From the NCBI RefSeq assembly GCF_000485595.1, contig NW_014577437.1, forward strand, positions 220,121-246,126: 26,006 bases of DNA, read 5' to 3'. A program made the position numbers and the translations under genes. How positions within the stretch are numbered: the stretch's first letter is position 1; every line of letters begins with the position of its first letter. Positions 18,820-26,006 of the stretch are shown here, piece by piece. A model generated the notes under the pieces. It searched no databases. It was not told the origin of the DNA and was given only the letters and a program-made list of their open reading frames with translations. This DNA comes from Priapulus caudatus. Its lineage: Eukaryota; Priapulida; Priapulimorpha; Priapulimorphida; Priapulidae.

Positions 18820-19080
18820 GTCCCGGCAGAGACGTCCCGGCAGACGACGTCACGGTAGAAGCCGTCAGTTACAGATGACGTCACCCGCAGAGACGTCACG
18901 AAGAGACGTACAACGGAAGACGTCCCGAGAAGAGGCAACGTCAGCAGCAGAACGACTTTACGACAAAACGGCGTCCACGAACGAGGACGTATTACAGCAG
19001 AAGGCGTCACGGCGAAAGACGTCCACGAAAGAGGACGTGCCAACAGCAGAAGGACTTCACGGCGGATGAGTCACGGAAGA
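18820..19080. repeat. 15-bp minisatellite rich in GACGTC, right copy
   Basis: Degenerate units of 'ggcagaagacgtcac' type, the reverse complement of the array at 15806-16075. A perfect TGACGTCA is at 18876-18883. Many units have lost the 15-bp register through small indels, so the array is more decayed than the left one. Confidence 0.85.
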
Positions 19081-19152
19081 AGACATTATTAACGATGGCC
19101 GTCGTTAACTGGGCCAAGCATTTCGGCGGATTTCTGTGTTAAATCCTAAGTA

Positions 19153-19860
19153 TACCCAGGGGGCAAGACCAGGTTTAGCCAGACGGGATGCTATATAAAG
19201 GTTGTTTGTATCAACCGTGTTTCAGGGACCTCCCTGACAACTTTCCAGGTGGACAACCTTGAAAATATGCTGCTGATAAAAAAATTGGCTGCCGAGGCCG
19301 GCCAATTTTTCAAAAATGGCCCACGCCTTGTGTAACTAAGGATGACCGTTTTTAAGAATATTGTTTGAATAGAAATCTTGCTTTCACATGTGGTGTGGTA
19401 TCATATTAAAAGGGAGATTATATTTTGCTACAAGATGATACCACATTTAATGAGCTTCAGGATGGATTTTTAATGGCCAATTTTGGGCAAAGAAAATGTG
19501 ATTTTTGTACCATTTTTTTCCATAAATATGAATTGCAGCCAGAACATTTATTTTTCATCGCATATTTCAAACGTCCTTTGAGTAATGAATTGGAACTTTT
19601 CAGAAAACTGCCCATATGTATGGGTTAATATTGTTCGCAAAAGCTCAAGTGTTATTGGCTTTTTAACAATAAAGTATATTACTCCAAATTCACATTTTGA
19701 TAGTAACTAAACAACAGCATTTCTGTACATTATAGGGGGGATTACAGCGTTGTCATGAAAATAGCTCCCGTAGGATTTTTTGTTGCCTCAAAATTCGATT
19801 TTTTGCTATTAATCGAGTTTGATTTAGGGGTGAGAACTATCAGAAAATGGGCGGTTCAAG
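19153..19860. repeat. Left terminal inverted repeat of the DNA transposon
   Basis: Pairs with 22777-23479. Shared landmarks are 'tataaaggttgtttg', 'gggacctccctg', 'atatgctgctga', 'tgtgtaactaa', 'gtggtatcatatt', 'cagaaaactgcccatatgt', 'cccgtaggatttttt' and 'aactatcagaaa'. The arms have drifted with many small indels. The A/T-rich body contains an open stretch (19425-19628) paralogous to one in the other arm. Confidence 0.88.
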
Positions 19861-20106
19861 TTAATTGTAGTTTTAATTTAGTTTAATTTCCCATTTTATA
19901 TGAGTAATGTTCCTTCTGCTTTATTCTAAATCTGTAAGCTGAGCAATGAAAAGAAGAACACACACAAATAGATAAAAAGCGTTTTACTGTCATTTAATTG
20001 TGAAGCAGAATAAGGACAGAATGACAAATATACCTTGGACACTATACATGCGAACATAAAATACCTGTCACTCGTGGCGTTTAGTTAATTGTCAACTCGG
20101 TCCAAG

Positions 20107-21880
20107 TCACTGCTTGTCACTGGCTTTCAATAATATTGCAGTGTACCTGAAGCACGGCTGCACTTTGGTTGCTGATGCCTGGCAGCGACATCCCAGTGTA
20201 ACATGGCACCAGGCCTTGCTTCGCGACAGGAACAGTTTCCTGTTGCACACCCCTGTGTGGCAGCCACAGCGGCGCGATGGCCTTGCTTTGTGCCATTGTC
20301 TGCAGGCCCAGGCTGGTTGAGTTGAAGGACTTGGCGACCAAGTTTCCGCATCCTGCAGAGCCCCAGCCATACTCCTCAATGGGGAAAGCTCTGGCCTGCC
20401 AATGTGTGCACTCTTTGTCTATGAAAGTTGCTAAGCTGCACGTCGTAGGTGTTGCTCAAGAACATCCATCTTGCTGTGGTGGTAGCAGCTTCAGCAGAGT
20501 TGAACTCTGTTCATTCAGGAATTTGTTGACCCTCAGGTTTTCCAATATCACACCTCCCCAAGTCACAGCTTTGTTAGAGTACACAGTGATGCACCAGCTT
20601 GCGTGCCCTGGTCGATAGAAGTTTCTCAGATGTGATGTCTTGCTGACGCTTGCTCGCCAAAAAGCTTTCAAGTTTGAGATATGATGTGTAGTCTTTGCTA
20701 CTGCTCATCCAGGTCTTCTTCCCAGTGAAAGCAAAGATAGGCTTGTCGTGCTCTTCACTCAGATAGTGATAAATGGTAGTGCACGACACCGCGAAGGTCC
20801 CAGTGCACACGCCATTTAGTGTATGGGGTAGGTATTCTCGCGTGCAGTTCTCGCCCACAGTTCCAGGAAGATGCTTCCAGAATAGTGGTCGCATAGTAAG
20901 ACACAGATGATGATGATATCCGTGTCATGCCGTGAGATGATCACTCTCTGCAACATCCTCGATTCTGACGCTGTATATAGCATACTCTGTATCAGCCCCT
21001 GCTGTGCAGACTCCCAAGGCAGTGACGTCTCAGTTCCGACCCTTGCGGTGAGCAGCACATCTCAGGGTTTCTTTCGCTTGAATCCTCCGCCCTAGGTAAA
21101 GGCGAGTTGAACCCAGTGCTGGATCCTAGCTGTTCACTCTCCGTCCATGCGTCTCAGCGACCCGGAAAGATCAGGTTTGTTGCTGATACCTGCAGAAGAA
21201 TTCTTGTGGGGTCTGAGGGGCTCAGTACTGCTCACTGACTTCAAACACCCTTAGGGCTGGTCTGGATCGGCGCGTACCCTGTGCTGGCGCTCTGCTGATT
21301 TTGAGATTTGTTCACTGTATCGGTCCAACAGCCAGAAATGTATGATCCCTGTGCAGCAGGAACATGCTTTCAAGCAGGCTAGTGCTTGTAGCGATCAGGC
21401 AAAATGGCTCTGAACTCGTTTCATCTTTCTTGAATGACCAGTGGCCGTAATGCATGGCATTCGTCACCCACACTGCCTGTCTTCAGGTCCTTGTGCAGAT
21501 CAGCAGAACACTTGGTCACGTATTGAGTGTCTCCTCCGTCAAGGTCTGTCACCGAGACTAGCCGTTTGTACCTGCCGCCCCCATGCTTTCACCTTCATTG
21601 AATAAAGACGGGGGCATCTTACTACCCTCATGGTTTTCCCATAAAGTTGACGATGTCCGACATGTTTCCCACGGCCATGATCTGTGTTATGCGAAGAAGG
21701 GCAGAACTCTACTCTCATCACTCCTTGTCTGGTGCAACTGTTCGCTTGCCGACTTCTTTTGGCTTTGAATTTTGCGTGGTGGAAGGTTTTCAACCTCACG
21801 ATGTTGACGTCTGTCTTTTGGAACACTGGAATATGGAACTGGACATGAGCCTTCAGACCTAAGTTCCTTCACACCGATGA
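20107..21880 (-). pseudogene. Decayed internal gene of the DNA transposon, uncharacterised invertebrate family
   Basis: Several overlapping minus-strand fragments in different frames seem to be parts of one protein. In protein order: a basic segment ('VNIVRLKTFHHAKFKAKR', 21539-21826), a segment near 21000 with 'LYTASESRMLQRVIISRHDT' and 'DTDIIIICVLL' (20816-21058), 'HDKPIFAFTGKKTW' (20574-20894), and a C-terminal Cys-rich stretch spread over two frames near 20210-20290 (CGC...C.....C.C pattern). From memory this order, with a 'DTDVLVLL'-like strand and a terminal CxC cluster, matches a large family of uncharacterised proteins in invertebrate genomes. The DTD context resembles PIN/FEN-type nuclease sheets. 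At least five frameshifts or stops make it non-functional. Family assignment is tentative. Confidence 0.5.
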
Positions 21881-22776
21881 GCGTGTTGCCTGGACGTCGG
21901 TGGCCCTCTGCACGCTGCCCACCGTTGATAGATTACACAGGGATGGCATTGTTGCTGAGAATGGGAATTGGTCCTCCATGTGCTGCTATCACTTTCCTGG
22001 AGCGCATCTGCTGACATCCCTTGGCCTACTCGTGTTGTTCGATATGTAGTTCAATAAAGTGTAGTATTATAGCTGGAAGAACAGTGATTTTGTCAGCGAG
22101 GCGGTACTCAGTGGGCCAAGACTCCCTCAAGAATGCCTCTGGTAATCACTCCCAATGTAGGACGTCTGCGATGGGGTATTGACGAGGTCGTTTACACACT
22201 GAATTTCCTTTACGATTTCCATGTATATGATGTAAATATGATATGTGACTGAACCAAAATATGTCTTACGGCTACTAGACTGTTTGATATGTAAGAAAAT
22301 GTTGGGCAAGTAAATCCAATATTCGGGAAAGAGAAAATTGCTTCTTGTGCAGACAGACCAAGCCGAGTATTGCTGACTAGTACGATTTCCTAACTGGCTA
22401 GGTCGCGATAGCCACTTAAAGTGGCTCTTATCTCTGTTGATAGACTATCTGATCGCAAAGATGACTGCAATCAGTTGTCTTCCTATGCCTTGCAAACCTA
22501 TAGAAAAGGCTAGCTATATGACCAAGTTACACTGCCCATAGATAATGGACATTGAATTTAACGAAGATCGTAAATCCGGAAGTCGATAATCCATTCCGCC
22601 GTCTTTGAAATTGTGATAAATAGACTCAGCATCAATCCCAAACCCGTTGACATGACGCCGGGATCGTGATAATAGGTTCATTATTTAGCAGAAACAGGCC
22701 CGGGGTGCAGGTCAGGGGCCGTCATGGGAAAGAAACAGGCCCGTCTCCCGGCGGGGCGTCGAGGGGTCGGAAAATT
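21881..22776. other. Transposon interior without recognisable gene
   Basis: About 900 bp between the decayed gene and the right inverted repeat. It might hold the gene's 5' part, but no frame longer than 60 codons is convincing. I see no repeat or RNA gene here. Confidence 0.5.
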
Positions 22777-23479
22777 TGAATCCCCTACCATTTCTGATAG
22801 TTGACCCTAAATCAACTCGGATAAAGAAAACAAAATCAATTTTTTTGTTAGCAAAAAAATCCTACGGGAGACTATTTCATGTACACGCCATACCCCACTA
22901 TAATGCTACAAATATGCATGTTTTATCTAATATTTCAAAATGGTTAGCGTTTGGAGCAATATAACCTTTATTGTTAGAAAAGCAACGACGTTTGAGCTTT
23001 TGCGACAATTTAACAACACATATGGGCAGTTTTCTGAAAAAGTTCCAATTCATTACATCAAAAGGACTTTTGAAATATGCAGAAAAATGTATTTTGGCTG
23101 CAATATCCACTATATTTGGGGAAAATAATGTAAAAATCACATATTTTGGCCCAAACTTGTCATGTAAAATCCTCGCCAAGCTATTAAATGTGGCTACACT
23201 TGTGGAGAATTTAATTCCCCTTTGAATATGATACCACACACATGGTGAAGCAAGTTTCTAATTCAAACACGATGATCTTAAAAAATTGCTCATCATTAGT
23301 TACACACGGTGGCCATTGAAAACTGTGGCCCGCCATTGTTTTTTCAGCAGCATATTGTCAAGCGTTGTCTACGCGGAAGCTTGTTCAGGGAGGTCCCCTG
23401 CACACGTTGATGCCAAACAACCTTTATAGGATCACGGTTCTGGTCTTTACCTCAAAATGGGGTTTTTGCCCCTGCGGTA
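22777..23479. repeat. Right terminal inverted repeat of the DNA transposon
   Basis: Reverse complement of 19153-19860. Its minus strand carries a 113-codon open frame (22898-23239) lying wholly inside the repeat; the left arm has only a broken version (19425-19628). Confidence 0.88.
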
Positions 23480-23482
23480 GTA

Positions 23483-23640
23483 GCGGGAAGCGAGTGTCGA
23501 CTTCGCCCAAAGAGTGGTTAGGCTGAATTTGCGAGCGGTCTGCTATCGATTGCTACATGCGCGTTACTCAAATATGACCAGTACGAGTATTATAACTACA
23601 AGGAATATATTCCGTGACTTATATAATATATATTATATAC
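23483..23640 (-). repeat. Large inverted repeat, right arm, outer part
   Basis: Reverse complement of about 15557-15700. It reads 'gtcgacttcgccc', 'gtggttaggctgaattt', 'attgctac', 'gaccagtacgagtat', 'actacaaggaatatatt' and 'cgtgacttatata', then dissolves into a (ta)n run. It is contiguous with 18188-19149 once the transposon is removed. Confidence 0.88.
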
Positions 23641-23656
23641 ATTATATATATATATT

Positions 23657-23875
23657 ATTAGAGAGAGAGGGACAGAGATGGACGAAGGGAGAAAGAGAGA
23701 GAGAGAGAGAGAGTAGAGAGAAAGAGAGAGAGACAGAGGAGGAGAGAGGAGATGAGAGGAGAGAGAGGAGTGAGAAGAGAAGAGAGAGAGAAGAGAGAGA
23801 TGGAGAGAGGATACGATGAGAGAGAGAGGGAAGAGAAAGCGGAATGGACAAGAGAAGAGAGAGAGGGCGACGAGA
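23657..23875. repeat. GA-rich microsatellite region
   Basis: Plus strand is nearly all purine ('gagagagagagagagagtag', 'gaggagagagga'), about 215 bp. The open frames on both strands (Arg/Glu on plus, Ser/Leu on minus) are by-products. It directly follows the AT-rich edge of the inverted repeat. Confidence 0.92.
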
Positions 23876-24720
23876 GACGTGATTCTGGCCTAATTTCTGA
23901 TTAACTGTAGCCAACACAGAAATAGGGCTCTATTCCTCATTACAGCCTAAACTCTTTATCTACGTTTAGCCATGGACTATGCTGGGACTATACATGATCT
24001 GGGACGCTGCGACGGCTCATACAGCCAAAATGCTAAAATGCTCAACAGTCCCGTTACCCGCCTTCTTCCTGCGCTACAATTTTACGCAATATGCAGCCAT
24101 CACACACGCATGCGGATGATTACAATTTACAAATATGAATTAACATAAGAGTAGTAACTATAACATTGTTATTATCTAGCTCTGATATTAAGTCACGATA
24201 ATTATCATTCGAGCCACATAACATTCGTCTTATTTAACGTAAATATTTCATCGAACTGCGATATTTCTATAGTATATCCCTATCACCACTGACGGGTGCA
24301 TAGCGACTGGTTTTTTGCTAGCTTAACAACCAGTTATACAATTATTGTGCATTACTGTTGTAATTACACGACCATTTATCTTTGGCTATTACAGTTTAGC
24401 GCCAGCTTCAGACTAACTATTGGACGTTGGCGCCATCTAGTAGCCCGGCACTATCATTATCCACGGCCTCCAGGAAGGCATATTATGCCTTGCGGTATGT
24501 ATTTCCCGCCCTATTTCATCGTGAATGGTGCTACAGTGAATCTTAGTGGGGTCGGCCGACAGGGACTTTATTCCTACCCGTCGTTTATTTCGATCAACCT
24601 CGTCAAACAGACGGAGTTATCTGTACAATGGGACATTAATCTAAGCAGTGCGGAATTTTTTTTTCATTATATACGGCTCACGTGTCAAACGTGGCTGGCT
24701 CGTCGCGTTCCGTTCACTGT
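23876..24720. other. Unassigned stretch
   Basis: About 850 bp of average composition. A continuation of the zinc-finger frame was looked for and not seen; no repeat, RNA gene or protein motif was recognised. Confidence 0.5.
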
Positions 24721-25690
24721 TCCATTTCTCAATCTCTTTCTCTCTCTCTTCTCTCTTCTCTGCTCTCCTCTCTCTCTCTCCTCCTCTCTCCTCTCTGCAC
24801 TGCTCGCTCCTTTCTCTCTGTATTGGCTCGCTTCCTTCTTCTGCTGGATTAGATGTGCCCCTTTCTCTGCTGTATTGCTCGCTCCTTTCGCTCGGTATCG
24901 CTCGACTCTCCGCCTTTCTCTCTGTATTGTTTGCCCCGTTTCTCTGTATTGATTGCAACCGTTCTCTATCGCTAATTGTTTTGCTCCACCTCTCGCTCTG
25001 TATCACTCGGCTCCTTCCTCTCTAATGAGCGCCGCGGGCGTTCAACTCTCAAGCTTTTTTCTGACTCTTTCTCTCTCTTCCTCTCTAGTCTCTCCTCTTC
25101 ATCTCTCTCTCGTCTCTCTCCTCTCGTCTCTCGTTCTGTCTCTCTCGCTCCCTCTCGCCTCCTAATTTCCTCGTCTTCTTTCTCTCTCTCCTCTCGCTCC
25201 TTCCTGCCTACTCTTTCCGCATTCCCCCTCTCTTTTCCCGTCCCTCCCTCTGATCTCGCTCTCTCTGCTCTCTCCGATCGTCCCTTCTCTCGCTCCTTCC
25301 CTACCTCTCTAGCCTTCCCCCTCTATCTATCTCGCGTCGCCTCCTTCTATCTCTCTCTCTTTCGTCTTCCCCCCCCACTCCCTCTCGCTCTCTCTCTCTC
25401 TTTCGTCTTTCCCGTCTTCCCTCCTATCTTTCTGCACCAAGAACGACGCGGCATTGCGCTGACCTCACCTTCCGGTTCTGTCTTCGTCTGCCATTGGACC
25501 GTCCTCCTCCCTACCTTCGTCTCGTCTCTCAGCCTCCTCGCCACCGCTCTCCCTCCCCTCGTCTCTTCTTCCGCACCGCTCGTCCCCGTCTCCACCTCCT
25601 TGCGCACCTACTCCTCGCCTCTCTCTCGTCTCGTCTCCACCTCCTCGCCAGCCCCTACCTCCTCCGTCTCCGGGTCCTCCGTCTGGTCTC
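24721..25690. repeat. ~1-kb polypyrimidine tract
   Basis: The plus strand is overwhelmingly C and T, mostly 'tctctc' and 'ctcc' variants, with the purines grouped in short words. Between about 24790 and 25020 it carries a loose minisatellite with the word 'gctcctttctctctgtattg' and variants about every 35-60 bp. From about 25440 on it is more G-containing ('ctcgtctcc'). Long Ser/Leu-rich open frames on the plus strand follow from this composition and are not genes. Confidence 0.9.
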
Positions 25691-25935
25691 ACCTCTAGCC
25701 ACCCGCTTGCCTTGCACGCAACTTATTAAACCGACTTTTCACAACAACAGAACGGTCTTTAACGCTTTAATATGTTATATTTTTGTTCAGGAGCTCCACA
25801 ATCGACAACCAAACAAACGAAGGTACACTACTGTTTGTACACATGAGGTTTTTATTTTCGTGTGACTTCCTAGATATAATTCGCTGTTCCTGCTAACAAC
25901 GATTCAACGCGCTAACAGGAGGAGAGCCTGCATTA
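25691..25935. other. Unassigned A/T-rich stretch
   Basis: Unique-looking sequence after the pyrimidine tract. A 'ttttgttcag' at about 25790 resembles a splice acceptor but what follows does not complete zinc finger 7. Confidence 0.45.
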
Positions 25936-26006
25936 CACAGCCCTGGACAAAATTATCTTATTCACAAAATTTACCTCTCACAGCCAGAGCAAAAACGCGG
26001 CACAAG
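25936..26006 (+). mobile_element. Possible Tc1/mariner-like element end at the window edge
   Basis: After a TA dinucleotide (25934-25935) the sequence reads 'cacagccctggacaaaatta'. The word 'tggacaaaattat' preceded by ca-g is typical of Tc1-type inverted repeat ends. The rest of the element would lie outside the window, so this cannot be confirmed here. Confidence 0.35.

Larger units (their letters stand above)
18188..19149 (-). repeat. Large inverted repeat, right arm, inner part
   Basis: Reverse complement of about 15710-16590. It starts with two to three ~40-bp units ('ggcgatagagtcccacgtgg', 'cgtaactagcag'). It then runs through the hairpin (18388-18449), the cac/tgt-rich stretch, 'aggcgaatccttttttttgc', 'cggccacgc', the minisatellite (about 18820-19080) and 'cgtcgttaactgggccaagc'. 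It is cut at 19149 by the DNA transposon and resumes at 23483. Confidence 0.88.
19153..23479 (-). mobile_element. DNA transposon with ~700-bp terminal inverted repeats
   Basis: The element is 4.3 kb and interrupts the right arm of the large inverted repeat. Its ends are 'tacccagggggcaag' and, read inward from the right, 'taccgcaggggcaaa'. The short sequence gta occurs on both sides (19150-19152 and 23480-23482), a possible 3-bp target duplication. The uninterrupted target is preserved in the left arm near 15695-15708, which makes the limits reliable. Between the long inverted repeats lies about 2.9 kb with a decayed minus-strand gene. The superfamily is unknown to me; no transposase with a readable DDE triad was recognised. 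Confidence 0.85.

Noticed and set aside
20114-20618. Plus-strand frames at 20114-20320 and 20277-20618
   Set aside because: They overlap the minus-strand fragments that match the internal transposon gene and have no motifs of their own.
23514-23917. Arg/Glu-rich and Ser/Leu-rich open frames
   Set aside because: Pure consequence of GA-rich microsatellite composition, without start context or domain.
25785-25840. Candidate next exon of the zinc-finger gene after 'ttttgttcag'
   Set aside because: The phase-0 reading does not supply the Leu and two His needed to finish finger 7.
24296-25865. Several long Ser/Leu/Pro-rich plus-strand frames and Arg/Glu-rich minus-strand frames
   Set aside because: They coincide with the polypyrimidine tract, overlap each other in all frames and show no protein motif.
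1-26006. CRISPR arrays, bacterial operons, rRNA or tRNA genes
   Set aside because: No spacer-type arrays; tandem repeats here have no unique spacers. No tRNA cloverleaf was seen; the tRNA-Leu-like 13-mer at 9704 is a retrotransposon primer site.

Overview
The window looks like repeat-rich nuclear DNA of an invertebrate animal. It holds one spliced C2H2 zinc-finger gene with GT-AG introns, embedded in retrotransposon and DNA-transposon remnants that are nested, decayed and often palindromic. The LINE (CR1/L2-like, with an SGNH-type ORF1), the Gypsy elements (short LTRs, primer site matching a tRNA-Leu 3' end) and a long-TIR DNA transposon together fit a marine invertebrate. The species cannot be told from the sequence.

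Region 1 (1-10126) is a nest of retroelements. Positions 1-1178 are a truncated Gypsy copy on the minus strand. From about 2190 a CR1/L2-like LINE runs on the plus strand: a broken ORF1 with an SGNH-hydrolase-like domain, then an ORF2 whose endonuclease is almost wholly deleted but whose reverse transcriptase is largely readable. A second, nearly full-length Gypsy copy (5730-9821, minus strand, LTRs of about 104 bp) lies just behind the LINE coding region. An A/T-rich stretch beyond it (9822-10126) is probably the displaced LINE 3' end. Both Gypsy copies lack the same core of the reverse transcriptase.

Region 2 (10127-13625) has no gene I can support. It holds palindromes and fold-back structures (12090-12214 and 12758-13048), a 21-bp tandem repeat, and a possible hAT-like end.

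Region 3 (13626-17451) carries three exons of a C2H2 zinc-finger gene on the plus strand. They encode an N-terminal acidic protein and at least six complete fingers, plus the start of a seventh. The last exon(s) are not in the window. The splice phases join correctly (phase 0, then phase 2, then phase 0).

Region 4 (15557-23640) is the most unusual architecture. Two divergent copies of a ~1 kb composite repeat sit in opposite orientation in introns 2 and 3, so exon 3 lies in the loop of a large inverted repeat. Each copy holds a TGACGTC-rich 15-bp minisatellite, a small hairpin and a ~40-bp repeat. The right copy is split by a 4.3-kb DNA transposon (19153-23479) with ~700-bp terminal inverted repeats and a decayed internal minus-strand gene. 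The left copy preserves the empty target site.

Region 5 (23640-26006) has a GA-rich microsatellite, about 850 bases without recognisable features, a ~1-kb almost pure pyrimidine tract and a possible Tc1/mariner-like end at the window edge.
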